This document shows, in pieces, positions 22,856 to 34,124 of a DNA stretch of 64,000 nucleotides. The first letter of the stretch is position 1. Each line of letters opens with the position of its first letter. The translations under genes were made by a program, and so were the position numbers. Under the pieces are notes generated by a model. It worked only from the letters and a program-made list of their open reading frames with translations, was not told the DNA's origin and searched no databases. Source of the stretch: Tetracentron sinense (taxonomy: Eukaryota; Streptophyta; Magnoliopsida; Trochodendrales; Trochodendraceae); assembly GCA_015143295.1 (NCBI GenBank), contig CM026571.1, forward strand, positions 4,421,501 through 4,485,500, given 5' to 3'.

Positions 22856-23116
22856 ATGAGTGGAGCTGGTTGCCTCAACTCCGCCGCCTACACGATGACC
22901 GGGTTAAGGCCGAACGGACACCAAGTGAGCGATAAGCGCCACCACTTCCAGATGCCACTGCACTACCCGAGGTACAGGAAAGCCGATTATGAGACCATGC
23001 CTGAGTGGAAGCTCGACTGCCTTCTGACCGAGTATGGTTTGCCTGTCACCGGAGACGTCACTCATAAGAGGAGCTTCGCCATGGGAACCTTCCTTTGGCC
23101 CTCTCAGAAGGAATGA
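22856..23116 (+). CDS. Short uncharacterised plant protein, paralog 2 (DUF7722-like)
   Basis: A single-exon frame of 86 residues with the same domain as the gene at 16752: FQMPLHYPRY, YETMPEWKL, YGLPVTGDV and FAMGTFLWP over residues 31-82. The N-terminal 30 residues are unrelated to paralog 1. The C terminus extends four residues beyond the WP (SQKE). No signal peptide or transmembrane segment is seen; the function is unknown. Same strand and 5.9 kb from paralog 1, so the pair is a tandem duplication later separated by hAT and LTR insertions. The conserved domain against otherwise diverged flanks argues for purifying selection and hence two real genes. Confidence 0.85.
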   Translation: MSGAGCLNSAAYTMTGLRPNGHQVSDKRHHFQMPLHYPRYRKADYETMPEWKLDCLLTEYGLPVTGDVTHKRSFAMGTFLWPSQKE

Positions 23117-24654
23117 ATGAATGAGAGAGTCCATTTCTAGAACTGTGATGGTGTAAATAAAGTACCTGTATGGTTGTAATGTTGTATCAGCTTCTTTTTG
23201 TTCCTTTTTTTTCTCTTTATTGAGTAGTATTGCTTGAATAAATGAAAGATGTCCGTTATTATGTAAACTGCACTTCCTTTGTTGTATAATAAGAAAAATT
23301 AGTCTATAACTCTATGCAATCTAGAGATCATGGCTGGTAGTTTTACAAAACGTTATAAGGTACTCATTTTTTTTTTTAATATTTTGGTCAAGGAGGAAAA
23401 GTAACACCTAAAAACACACACGTACAATCAGACTTAAGGTTACTGCTAAAGTGTCATAATGGTAAACGCATTCAATCACTCTAAAATGACCTGACGAATG
23501 GAGAATTGTTGGGACCCTTATGCAGTCATACAACCAATGTGGGACTAAAGGAAACAGTAACATCCAACCACTAAGCGACGTTCAGTACTAATTAAACTAG
23601 TGAATTTGATAATTTTCACCAACACGTTTTAAACTTTGTATTAATTATCAAACTTATTAAAATTAAGGGTAGTTTAGTTTTTTCATGAGACCCGTCATTA
23701 ATTAAATGCAGGAAAGAAGTACAGTTTGATTTTTCTTGTATTTCTTGTCTCTCTTATTTAATAATAGATTTTTTCTATAAAGATCTCAAGTATCCTTATA
23801 TTTAAAGTCTGAGTGTGCATCTTAGAGTGTTTTTACCTATATACCTATAATTTGTGTACGTGACACTCTAATCATCAGGGGCACACAAGACCTGTATGCT
23901 GAGTTTTACACACCAAATGGACTTGTAAATTTAGTAGTATCATATTCAAAACACAGGATAAAAATTAAAAAGACTAGTATTTTTTTTTGGTGAAATACTA
24001 TCAAGAAAAAAAGACTAGTAAAGGTTGCTAGATTGCAACATTAAGAGCTGGCTGGTTGGTTAAGTACAGATTGTATTATGCAAACTCCATTTGTACATCA
24101 TGTTTTAGATGATCATAAGAATATGGACAACTCCTAACGTTCAAAGATAAGATCCAAATGCCATGCCGCTTTTAGATGATAGTGAGGAATACCCAAAATT
24201 TACTTTCAAGTCCATGCATGAAATCGTGGATGACTGGCATTATATATCTCAATCCAGGAACCAGACCCGAGTTCAAGCCTCAAGACTGCCTGCAATGGTC
24301 GATATAGCACCGTGAGAGCAGTCTAGTACAGCATACCCATACTATTGGTCTAAGTACTAAGTACAAATCAGGTGGCGATCCCCGTCCCTGGCCAACCATG
24401 GTCCATGGCCAATAGACTCGTTTAGATGCCATTGATAACTCTTATACCAGATGGGGTGAGACCCATTTTGTGTGCCGAGGTTATAGGAAGAGCCACGCCC
24501 AGGCTATGTGGGCTCAATTAAGGTATTTTGTGTTAGTTCATTATTCATATAACCCAACGACTTTTCGAGATATGGACAATACAGAAGGTGGGCACACTTT
24601 TGCCCCCCATGTAGTGTAAAAAGGGAGTTCTGCTTGATATTTAAATTAATTAAA
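23117..24654. other. Intergenic DNA
   Basis: Possible 3' UTR with AATAAATGAAAG near 23238, then AT-rich sequence without recognisable coding. TCTAAGTACTAAGTACAAAT near 24350 and a phrase ATACCAGATGGGGTGAGACCC near 24445 hint at repeat content that I cannot classify. Confidence 0.45.
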
Positions 24655-24876
24655 AAATGGGAAATAGTTAACGTACCCATGAATTTCATTTCCAAACCTA
24701 AGGCATCCACATATTACATATTGGTGGATGCCCCCACCCCCCCTCCCCTTAAATGTTCACCGACTGTGGTGAGCATTTAAGAGGGGGGGGGGGGGGCATT
24801 CATCAATAGATGGATGCCCTAGGTTTGGAAATGGAATCCATTGATACGTTAACTATTTCCCATTTTGAGTCGTGAA
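24655..24876. mobile_element. MITE with about 70-bp inverted arms
   Basis: The left arm AATGGGAAATAGTTAACGTA...CCAAACCTAAGGCATCCA and the reverse complement of the right arm AATGGGAAATAGTTAACGTA...CCAAACCTAGGGCATCCA match closely. The centre is a second hairpin, CTTAAATGTTCACC...GGTGAGCATTTAAG, with a G14 run. A truncated copy follows directly at about 24877-24968. Confidence 0.85.
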
Positions 24877-25199
24877 AGGGAAATAGTTAACATACCCATG
24901 GATTCTATTTCTAAATCTAAGGATGCCTCCCTCTTAAATGCTCACCAACTGTGGTAAGCATTTGGGTACGCCTATCACTACTCTGATAGGGAAATAAAGA
25001 TAAGCTTGACGGCTCCTCCAAGTTAACATGGATAGGGGGGGTACTACGGGGCTTTCCGTTAGATAATGTTGTGCATTATTTTGAAGAGCAAATGATAATA
25101 ATGAGGGTGCAACCACAAGTGCAATGATTCTTATGTGCAAGTGCAATGATTCTTATGTGATGTTATACTAGTAGGTCCGTCTTTAAATATGATAAGTAC

Positions 25200-25496
25200 G
25201 TGACCTCCCTTAGACGGCAAATGAGTATTGTGATAGATCATGACGACCCCTATAAACGTTCTAGCACTGAATGTGATTTCGCTACCCTCTTCTACAGCCA
25301 GCCATTGGATGATCCTAACCATGGAATGTATTTTTCAGAAACTTTGTATTTGGCTATCTTAAAACATGGAGAATTAAACTCTGTATTGTCTGAAGGTCTA
25401 CTCAAGTTTCTTGTTGCGATATATAGGCTATATAACCTATATTCAGAAAATCTGCAATTAAGTTCTAAGTTCATCAAGCTTCTTGATCGTTACTAA
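25200..25496 (+). other. Unassigned 98-codon open frame
   Basis: It begins MTSLRRQMSIVIDHDDPYKR and ends KFIKLLDRY. It has a globular-looking composition, with mixed charge, Tyr and Leu and no low complexity. I recognise no family, and no TATA or splice context was evident. It could be a terminal exon or gene fragment. Three shorter frames on the other strand overlap it. Confidence 0.25.
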
Positions 25497-25596
25497 TTGT
25501 TTTGTTTAAAAGGAATCTAACAAAGTTCCAACTCTATGGTCCTGTAGAGCCTTGGAGAGAGCATTCTAGTAAAACAACTTCCATTTTCTATTGTAG

Positions 25597-25771
25597 GTGC
25601 CAGCTAGTTTAGTTGCTAAAGTCTCTTGGTGTAGTTCTAGGGACATGGGTCGAATCCCGCCTACATCAGTGTTAGGGTTGGGGGGGGGGGGGGGTGGTTT
25701 ATTGGATGGGGCCCTCATTATGTATCCCATAGGTTCATGTGGCCTCCAATGAACCCAGGAAAAAAAAAAAC
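25597..25771 (+). mobile_element. tRNA-derived SINE, family 3
   Basis: A box A-like AGTTTAGTTGCTAAAG is followed by a canonical box B GGGTCGAATCCC at about 25648-25659. A body with a G13 run and CCTCCAATGAACCCAGG follows, ending in a 10-A tail. Confidence 0.75.
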
Positions 25772-25984
25772 TTCCATCTTCTATTTGAGTGACTAGCCCG
25801 AGATGTGGACAATTGAGAACAAAATGATTCTCGGAAATAGGAGACGCATGAGATAGTTGAAATGATAGAGGTGTTGTAACTTTTGTCGCAAATGGTTTCA
25901 TTAATTGTTGAAATGGTTAAGAGCTTAGAAAAAATGATCCATCTTTTCTATGTGGTTTTGTAGAATTTGTAGGATGAACTGAAT

Positions 25985-26470
25985 TTTGTTGGGATTTGAA
26001 CCTCGTGTTTAATCCCTAAACCCTTTGGATCTTGAGAGACTATGAATCACAGAAATCACACAATAAATAAAAAAATTGCAGAGAAGAAAATAGAGACAAA
26101 ACAAAAGGATATACGAGGTTTGGCAACGTGCCTAAGTCCTCCGGAGCCACACCAAATCATTATATTGAAGATACAGAATATACAGAGTTTTCTTTCTCAC
26201 AGAAAAATTATGGCCACTTCTCACAATTAGTTAACCTAAAAAATACGCATACAACTATATGTTTAAGGTTAAACTGTAAAGCTGAAAATACCCTTGCAGA
26301 AATGCTAAATATCGTTTTCGCCATAATCTGGGCCATCACAGGGGGGCGCTGCCCCTCTTGCCACCCCCCTGGGCAATCCGCTAAAGGTTGTCTACATAGA
26401 TGGACTAGATTGTTAGCAGAATTTGTAGAGGGAAATCCACCACCATTCAAAGAAATTCCCTTAGCAGAAT
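25985..26470 (-). mobile_element. Probable solo LTR (copia-type), minus strand
   Basis: On the minus strand the stretch reads GAGGACTTAGGCACGTTGCC then AACCTCGTATATCC, a T-rich zone and an end AAATCCCAACA. This resembles the R/U5 half of common plant copia LTRs. The 5' limit is uncertain and no gag-pol lies next to it. The 158-codon minus-strand frame across it (26208-26684) looks spurious. Confidence 0.45.
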
Positions 26471-26917
26471 TTGTGGGATGAACTAGATTTTGAAATAATT
26501 TCTTAGCAGAATTTCTTTGAATGATGGTTCCGATATCATAGATGGTCATTTCCTGTAAATAGTTTTTAGGTTCCAGGTTTATCCTTTCAGTTATAGCTTT
26601 CACTTCTCTTTTTTCCTTAATTGACTTGAAGGGTATACATTTTTTGTGATGAAATTTCAGTTCAGATTCACGTTTGTATTTCAAATCTATTGGATTTGCA
26701 AGTAAGGGGGCCTAATGTATTTTCTGAAAACTGAGGGGGTCTATATATATTTTCATCAAACCTCAGGTGGTATAAATTTATTTTCCCCTTTATAGTTTTT
26801 GGACCCAAATAGACTTTTGAAACCCAAAATAGATCTCAAAACAACAAAATAGAAATTTACACAAAAAATAGTAAATTTTGGATTCAAACTCTATTTGGAC
26901 CCTTGAAATGACATTTT

Positions 26918-27200
26918 CACAACGAAACTATAGTCGGGTGGATCCATGATCAATAAAAGAAAAATTGGTTGTAGACCTCGTCAAGAGCTTTCCAATGATA
27001 TATAATAATACCAATTCTGATATCTATGTGCTAAGTTACAGTACTCACTAAACATTTTTCACAACAAAACTAGGGTCTGAAGGATCCATGATCAATAAAA
27101 GAAATGGTTTTAGGGATTGTCGAGAGCTTTCCAACTATATATATAATAATACTCCTGATATCTTCTGATATCTATGTGCAAAGTTGCACTCACTATAACC
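26918..27200 (+). repeat. 142-bp approximate tandem duplication
   Basis: CACAACGAAACTATAGTC at 26918 recurs as CACAACAAAACTAGGGTC at 27060. Both are followed by GGATCCATGATCAATAAAAG, GAGAGCTTTCCAA-type and ATCTATGTGC segments. Confidence 0.8.
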
Positions 27201-27376
27201 TAAGTCGCCCATCTTCCCTTTGTTCAATAGCATGACCGGCAACCCAAAGGAGCACATTACAGATTACTTGGACCCCCTGGGGATAATTCACAAGAGCATA
27301 ACCTTCCCTTACAGAGTTCTCTAAGTAGCTAACAGATGATGCATAAACTTGAGACCTCCCCTATCATCCTCCGTAT

Positions 27377-29160
27377 TAGGGAAATATTAGGTTAGGGAAA
27401 TATTAGGTTAGGGGATTGGTTAAAGGTTTCTGCTTACTATCTTGCCTAGCATAGTTTGCTGGGAAATTTGGCTATTCTGGAATTTTGTGAGATTTGATAG
27501 CAATCACAAGTCGTTTCAAATTAATCTGAACAGAATTATTGATTGGGTTAAATATTCTTCGAAGGTTTGGGAATTCTAGTGAAAAAGATCTTTGTCAGTT
27601 TTTTCAAATGGTGGCTTTTAATCCTAAAGTTAAAAACCCCATTGTAACTAGGTGGAGGAATCCATCTCTTGGGTGGTTCAAACTCAATACGGATGGGGCT
27701 TCCAAGAACAATTAAGGTGTTAGTGGAGGTGGGGGCATTATTAGAGATTCTTTGGGCAATATGATTATGGCTTTTCATTCTTTCTATGGCTTGGGCACTA
27801 ATAACGTGGCAGAAATTCGTGCTATGTATGATGGATGTAAACTCTGTGAAAATTTAGGGATTCACAACATCGTGGTTGAGAGCGACTCAAGATTAATTAT
27901 TGATGAAATCAATGGGAGGGTTGCTAAATCTTGAATGATGTGGTACTGGAGGAACGAGATTAACCGCATTATGGGTAAATGCAATATGGTTTTTGAGCAT
28001 GTTTTCAGGGAAAACAAAAGATGTGCTGACATATTGGCAAATGAGGGTTGCACTTCCAACATTAATAGAATTTTCAGACTCATTTCAGATCTCCCTATAA
28101 TTCTTATCGGCATTATCCGCACGGACAAATCTGGTCTTTTTAATCTTAGGAGTTAATGTTCTTGATCGTTTAGGGGCTTCGGTTTTATGTCCTCCCCTTG
28201 TATTCTCTTCTTTTTATTCAATAAACCGGTATGGGTCTGCCAAACCCCCTTCCCTCTTCGGGAGGCTTAAAAAAAAGTAATATCTATGAGATATACAAGA
28301 TCTCATAAATAATCTTGATTTAGTATCTTTAGTATATCAGAATTTCTAAATGGTATAAGAGTGGGTGACCATCGCCTATTTTGATTTTTTTTTGTTTGAT
28401 TTCACCTTTTTTGACAGGTGGTGCCGCCACCGCCCGCCAAGTGTGAAACATTTGATTTTTATTTTTTGCTTTAAATAAAAACCTTACCTATCATTCTCTA
28501 TAATTTTACCACCCCCAGGATTATACTCATACTCATGGATCTCTTTTTTTCTTTCCATTTATTGAAAACCTCTCCAACGAGAGTTTTATCTTTAAATCGC
28601 GGGTCATACTTCATGTGCTTTGGGAGAAGATCACGACAGCCTGATCTAGTGGGCCATCAACTCCAACAGACTCAAACATGAGCGAGATGCAACATAGATG
28701 GACTTTACATATTGACGGTGACCACCAAGCATAGTTGGATGTTCTAATTATTCAGTAACAAATTATCAAAGAAGATCAAGGGTGGGGAGTACTCGACTGG
28801 TGGTAAACCCATGAAGATCTCAATCCTCATGTGCATGAGGGGCCATCAACAAGCAAGCGACTGATCGACTCAAACAAGCATGCAGCAAAGATTAAAAGGT
28901 GTGAAGCAAGTTTTTACTAGCAACAAACACATGGAGATTTTTCAATTCTCATATGTTTGAGGGTGAGTATTAGAGAATAAAGAAGAGCATTGGAATAAGG
29001 TGAATGAGAAACACTACATCATCAAGTGTATCTCATCACAATATTAGATTAGCATCAATCAAAGGTAGATTAGATTTGATTAGGAATGATTAGATTAGAT
29101 TGATTTACTTTCCATAAAAGTTTATCTTATTAAATCAATATAAACCTTATTTAGGATCAA
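27377..29160 (+). mobile_element. Small LTR element (TRIM-like), 5' LTR split by a LINE
   Basis: The LTR begins TATTAGGGAAATATTAGGTT (the GGTTAGGGAAATATTA unit occurs twice) at 27377. It is interrupted by a LINE, resumes at 28276 with GTAATATCTATGAGATA, and ends before AATGGTATAAGAGTGGGTG at 28350, a damaged tRNA-iMet primer site. A polypurine-like TTTGAGGGTGAG precedes TATTAGAGAATAAAG at about 28969, the likely start of the 3' LTR. The roughly 600-bp interior has no gag-pol. The 3' limit is a guess. Confidence 0.5.
27420..28275 (+). mobile_element. LINE 3' fragment with RNase H domain
   Basis: It reads as the end of a plant L1 ORF2 RNase H: WFKLNTDGASKNN, then GGGGIIRDSLGNM, NVAEIRAMYDGC, VVESDSRLIIDEI and FEHVFRENKRCADILAN. 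The Asp, Glu and Asp metal ligands and the downstream Asn-rich motif are all present, but stop codons follow SKNN and RVAKS. The 3' end is a short A-run at about 28268-28275. It sits inside the LTR described at 27377. Confidence 0.85.
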
Positions 29161-29405
29161 TGTAAATCATCCAATCTATCAAGAAATCCCTTTTCTATCA
29201 TGTAGAAACTCTAATTTATTGAAAAGCTGGAATGGATTACAATGACCCATAGAGGGTTTAAATAGATAACCAAAACTCTTAACTTGGAAAGACAATATTA
29301 AAAATAATCATAATATACTAAAGATACTAAACTAAGATTATCTATGAGGTTTTGTGTATCTCATAGATATTACATCATTCTTTTCCTAACATAATATTTC
29401 CCTAA
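29161..29405 (-). mobile_element. LTR of the same family in opposite orientation
   Basis: The reverse complement begins TGTTAGGGAAATATTATGTT at 29405 and contains GTAATATCTATGAGATACAC and TTTAGTATCTTTAGTATATT, shared with 27377-28345. It continues through a possible TATA (TATTTAAACC) and AATAAATTAG signal. It may be a solo LTR or one end of a rearranged element. Confidence 0.6.
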
Positions 29406-29449
29406 CATAATATTTCCCTAATACTCCGAACATGGCATTAGATGGCCTC

Positions 29450-29770
29450 GGCCTTCAAAAGAAAATTCTTTTTGGTGGAAGAGAGGTTGTCCTTACTTAA
29501 TCGGCATAGTTCGCCAAAAGATTACTGAAAATCCTAATGATTTTGTATGACAATTTTGAGACTTGGCCTTCAAATGCTCTTAGCTAATAGCAGAGAGTAG
29601 GTTGGTGCATGCAAGCATCAATGACATGCTCGATGAATACGGGTTGCACCTTAAAAACCTGGACTTGAAATTCGTTTGATTCTATAACGAGAACAATCAC
29701 ACCATGCTGCAAATGCGAAGGTTGGGAATCGTCATTGAGCACCCCTCATCTTCTTGGATTATATATAAGA
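29450..29770 (+). pseudogene. Gag-like retrotransposon fragment
   Basis: Broken frames read ITENPNDFV, DLAFKCS, LIAESRLVHASINDMLDEYG and LHLKNLDLKF, the pattern of an LTR-retrotransposon gag domain. Stops occur in each segment. Low-to-moderate confidence; no pol follows. Confidence 0.4.
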
Positions 29771-29846
29771 AGTGTGAATAAATCATTTATTGTAGTCATT
29801 GTTGTCTCATCCCTCCATAATAGAAAGAGATCGATTAATTTTGAAA

Positions 29847-30020
29847 TGGAGCTCTGCTTCACGGGGTTGAAGCAGAGCTCCCCTTTTTACACAATTGGTA
29901 TGACATGTTTGTAATTAATGGAAAAGGCTGGGGCAATTTTACAACACATCATAATTACAAGAATGCCACCGTGATAAAGGGGAGCTCCGCTCAATGCCGG
30001 TAGCCGCATGAAGCAGAGTT
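29847..30020. repeat. Hairpin GGAGCTCTGCTTCA and related inverted end
   Basis: GGAGCTCTGCTTCA, a 6-nt loop CGGGGT and TGAAGCAGAGCTCC form a perfect 14-bp stem at about 29849-29882. GGGGAGCTCCGCTC and GAAGCAGAGTTTCTC recur at about 29980-30026. The two may be the ends of a small MITE. Confidence 0.6.
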
Positions 30021-30154
30021 TCTCTTTGTATTTAAACTGTAATAGAAATAAGAGTTCTATATTTGAGTTGTATTTCTTAAATCTTCATTATTTTCTACAT
30101 AAGAGATCAAAGAGAGTGTTCAACTAATTGAATGATTTGGACCTCCCTCTCTAT

Positions 30155-30562
30155 TAGGGTTGTTAATGGATTGGATCTTGATCCGATTCGATTAGACCGG
30201 ATCCTAATCTTCTTATAGATCTTTCGGATCGGATAGATCTTGTATCCGATTATAATCGGATCGGGTTTGGATCTATAGTGATCCAATCCGATTAAAAGCC
30301 GATCCAATTAGAATATATATAATAATAATATTTATATAATTTTACAAAAATACTGTAGTACTAATCATAATTTTTTTAATTAAAATATAATTTTTTAGAT
30401 ATTAATGTTAATCGGATCGGATTCGGATCTTATAATTGGATTCGGATTGAATAATTCATAATTTGGCGGATCTTGGATCGGATTCAGATATATCGGATTC
30501 TTAATTAGATAAGATTCGGATCTAGGTAGATTTGATCCAAATCCGATTTGTTTACAGCCCTA
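30155..30562. mobile_element. hAT MITE, GGATCGGATCCGATCC subfamily
   Basis: It starts TAGGGTTGTTAATGGA and ends GTTTACAGCCCTA. Flanks CTCTCTAT (30147-30154) and CTCTCAAT (30563-30570) agree at 7 of 8 or nearly so. Subterminal zones repeat GATCCGAT and GGATTCGGAT. It is 408 bp and non-coding. Confidence 0.88.
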
Positions 30563-30814
30563 CTCTCAATGACTAGAAAAAATTACAAAGAGACTCGATA
30601 TTAATCCTCCTTAAACACCATACATTATCTTTATAGGTGTCTTATGTTGATCTATTAATAATTTTGAGTAATGCGAAGATATAGTACTATTAGAAAATTA
30701 GGGATTGATTATTAATGTCAGAAAACAGAAGGATATTCCTAACAAGCTTTTATTTTATTTTAATAAAACTCGGTAGTCCTATTGATTATTTTTCCTTTAA
30801 AAAAGCTTATTGAG

Positions 30815-30968
30815 CCTAATGCTATGTTTGGTTGTCGAGAAAATAGGCAAAAACATGGAAAAGAAAAGAAAACTTTTAATTTGCTAATACAATTTTTAAT
30901 TGTGTTTTGTCCAATTTTCTTTTCTTTTCCATATTTTTACTTATTTTCTCGGCAACCAAACATAGGGT
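30815..30968. mobile_element. Tourist-like MITE, CTATGTTTGGTTGTCGAG family
   Basis: Long inverted arms: CTATGTTTGGTTGTCGAGAA on the left, and on the right in reverse complement CTATGTTTGGTTGCCGAGAA. The arms continue into matching AAAACATGGAAAAGAAAAG. TAA trinucleotides lie just outside both ends, as in PIF/Harbinger insertions. A second copy is at 35704-35852. Confidence 0.8.
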
Positions 30969-33165
30969 AAGGTTAACTAAGACCTTGTCTTGAATAGACT
31001 ACAAGTCTAGTGCACAAAACAGATAGGATTTTACAACTACAAAATCTTAAATTATTTTATACCCTAAAATAAAGTGTTCTATGGTAAGGTGTTAGTTAAA
31101 CCTAGGACTATACGGTCCCAAAAGCTTTATTTATTTATTTTGTACAAATGCTAAAAACTTCTTGAAACTCCAAGGTGCAAACAAGAACTAGGTTGAAATG
31201 AAAAGAGCACCATCAGAGAGAACGTTGGCAAATGACTGATGGTTCAACCAATAATATGGATTATGAATTAGGAAAAGTAGAAGTGCTAATGGCTGAGGCC
31301 TAGGCATACATTTTTGTTATTTACTAGAGATTTTTTTTTGCCCGAATTTTGCCCATTATTAACCATAGGGAAAACCGAGTACCACACCGAACACATCACA
31401 GATCACACACCAATAAGGATCGTAGAGGTTTGAGTCGTTTGACATCCTAATTGCATCCAATTTGGGTGCCAAACTGGTGCGGTCTGTTTGGCCTTGGAGT
31501 GCGATTATGAAAACAAAGCTCTATAAAATTTGGAAGATAGTCGAATTTCGATTATAATTTTGTTGTCCCCACTCCCTACTTGGTTTTTCCATTAGAGCGC
31601 GCACATGCTTAAAAGAGGGAAATTTCCATTTTAGGACCCTTTTTTCGAAAAATCCCCAAATACAGCTTGCTTTTGAGAGATTTATTTTTTTAGGTTTGGG
31701 CAATGATTAGCACACCTCGCATTAGAATAGGTAATCTAATGTCATGGCCACTTGTCCCTTTTAACACTTCTTTAATTATGGTTAAGCTTAAGAAAATTAT
31801 AGTAAATATTTTGTTTTTTTTGCTTTTTAAAAATCAAGCTTAGATTGCTTAAATCTTTAACTACAGTTGATGTGTGGTAAAAAGGGGCGGGATTGACCAA
31901 TGGGGACTGTACATTAGAATATATAGTCTACTACGACAATAAGTTAAGTATTTCTCTTTAGGTTTTGTCATGTGTGAAGCCGTGAAGGTGATTACCAAAA
32001 AATAAAATGCCGTCAAGGTCTTATTCGTGTGAGAAATATAGGCTTAAAGTCAAAAAATACCATTTTGTCTTTGGCAACCAAAGAAAAGGAAGAAGAAGAA
32101 AAGGAAAAGAAGAGGAAGAAGAAAAAAGGAAGAGGAGAAAAATATAAAAGAGGATGAAAAATGTCACGTTCGAGGTGATAAATATTTTGACTTGCCCATC
32201 AATCCAGGCTTTTGAGATCAATGATTGCGGTAGTACGCATCAAAGAAGAAAGAGGAGAAACCTTAAACTGTGGAACAGTCCAAGCAGAAACTTTTCAAAA
32301 AATTGGATATATTGAACGGAAATTAATTAAGTCAAAAAATAATTTGATTTTTCTTAAAAGTCTCAATATATTGAAAATAAATTTAGTTGAATTTAAATCG
32401 AAAAAAAAAATAGAAAATAATTTTAGTTGAATTTGAATCGAAAAAAAAAAATGATATATCGAAAATTATTTTTGAGTAACCATTTGTATATACCTCTAAA
32501 TCTAGAGAGTGTGAAGGCAAAATCATGGTTCCAACAGGTTCTCCATGTTGTCTCACCATTTTAGAGAATGAGCATTGGCTCGCTAAATCTAGCGAGGATT
32601 TTTGGCTTGCCATCCCTTTTTGTACTCTGTATTTTATAAAAAAAAAAACTCGTTGAAGGAGTGGATACAAAGATGGGGAAGAAGATAAAGAGTGAGTGTT
32701 GGAGTGGAACTGAAACACTGACTCCCTAAATTGTAAGAAACTCTTTATTTTGACGAAAATTTGAGGAAAATGTAGACAAAGTGTTGAAGATGCTCTTATC
32801 TATTATGCAAAATGCGATTACGCGCGCTGCACATGGTGGGAGTCGGCTTTGGGAGTTTGTTCTGCAATGGTTACCAGGGGTGGAGCTTGGGGGCGGGGGG
32901 TCATGGCCCCTCAATTTTTTTTGAAAATTAATATGTTTTAAGTATAATTTTTTTTTAAAATACGTAGAATGTATATTTTGTATATAATGCCCCCAAAAAA
33001 TATTGAATTTATATATATATATATATATATATATAGATTTATTCTTCATGTGTCCTTTTTAACCCTAGTTAAGATTTATTATTTTAGGAGATACTTTTTA
33101 AAAAAATAAAAACCAAGGGTAGATGTATAAACCCTAGGGGTAAGTGAATCTTAACCACAAATTTC
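30969..33165. other. Intergenic, repeat-rich, no gene seen
   Basis: It contains one TTAACC-type unit at about 31735-31910, a purine tract at 32085-32155, an approximate 42-bp duplication at 32383-32455 (GTTGAATTTRAATCGAAAAA), a lone left end CAGGGGTGGAGCTTGG at about 32875 of the GGGGCGGAGCC hAT family, and a TA microsatellite at 33010-33034. None of the short frames has recognisable content. Confidence 0.55.
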
Positions 33166-33318
33166 TTTTTGATAAACGTGGATATCCTGAGTCTTAAAAA
33201 CGTTGACTAATCTCACGTGTTGCATAAGAAATACCCACACTCAATATTGAGGGGAGCCCAAGAATCAACCTCAAGACCTACGGGTTTACCGTTCGTCCTT
33301 TGGCCACTAGGCTACACC
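33166..33318 (-). mobile_element. tRNA-derived SINE, family 2 (Au-like)
   Basis: In reverse complement it reads TGTAGCCTAGTGGCCAAAGG (box A region), AGGTTGATTCTTGG (box B), CCCCTCAATATTGAG and ATATCCACGTTTATC. It is a diverged copy of the element at 14086. Confidence 0.75.
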
Positions 33319-33424
33319 CACAGTTAATGAGTGTTAAAAGGGACATGTGTGAAGTAAGGGAGTTCCACTAAACGCGGAATGTGCATGGAAAAAATAATCT
33401 TCATAATATTCAGAGATAATACAC

Positions 33425-33562
33425 ACATTGGCAATAGCCCAGTGGTGATTTTTCCCTCACTAGGAGGGAGGTACTGGGGTCAATCTGTGGGAGAAGTGAG
33501 CATGGTGTTTTCTCACCTAAACTAGATACTAACCCCAACTGACCAGTAAAGTACAAAAAAAT
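33425..33562 (+). mobile_element. tRNA-derived SINE, family 4
   Basis: A box A-like AATAGCCCAGTGGTG is followed by box B-like GGGGTCAATCTGTGG. The body ends TGACCAGTAAAGTAC and an A-rich tail. Confidence 0.65.
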
Positions 33563-33624
33563 TATATATAAAAATAGGAGAATGATTGTTTGCACGGATA
33601 CGTTCAACCACACACGTCCACGGG

Positions 33625-33935
33625 ATGCTATGTGTCCTTTTTAACTTTTATAAATTTTGGTTAAGATTCCTTCACCCCTAGGGTTCATCCATCTAACCTT
33701 GATTTTTAGAAAAATAATATCAAATTAGTTAACACTCATTAACTAAATGTGGTTAAGATTCACTTATCCTCAGGGTTCATCCATTTAACCTTGATTTTTA
33801 GAAAAATAATCTTAAATTAGTTAACACTCATTAACTGTGGTTAAGATTCACCTACCCCTAAGGTTTATCCATCTAACCTTGGTTAAAACATGTTAATCTC
33901 ATATTAGTTAAACTTAATCATGATTAAAAAAATAT
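33625..33935 (+). repeat. Tandem copies of the TTAACC foldback unit
   Basis: Three partial units each contain TGGTTAAGATTCAC, CCATYTAACCTTG and TTAGTTAACACTCATTAACT. Spacing is about 120 bp. The same unit builds the array at 59340-60065. Confidence 0.8.
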
Positions 33936-34124
33936 GTTAAATTGACATGTGGTGGGTTGTGGACGCGCACACGTTCCGCTTGGTGGAACACGTGCGCAAA
34001 GTTTCACTTCCCATAAAAATACAGTTAATTTTAGAGTAGTGATTAGCTCACCTTGCATTTGACTACATAATCAAATGCCTTCTCATTTCATCTCCTTCAA
34101 CCGAGGTTAAGCTTTAAAACTTAA

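Noticed and set aside
24700..24800. Poly-G/poly-C pair as a regulatory G-quadruplex
   Set aside because: The runs are the central loop of a MITE and there is no nearby gene.
26208..26684. 158-codon minus-strand frame
   Set aside because: It overlaps probable LTR sequence, has no recognisable domain, and includes GC hairpin stretches typical of repeats.
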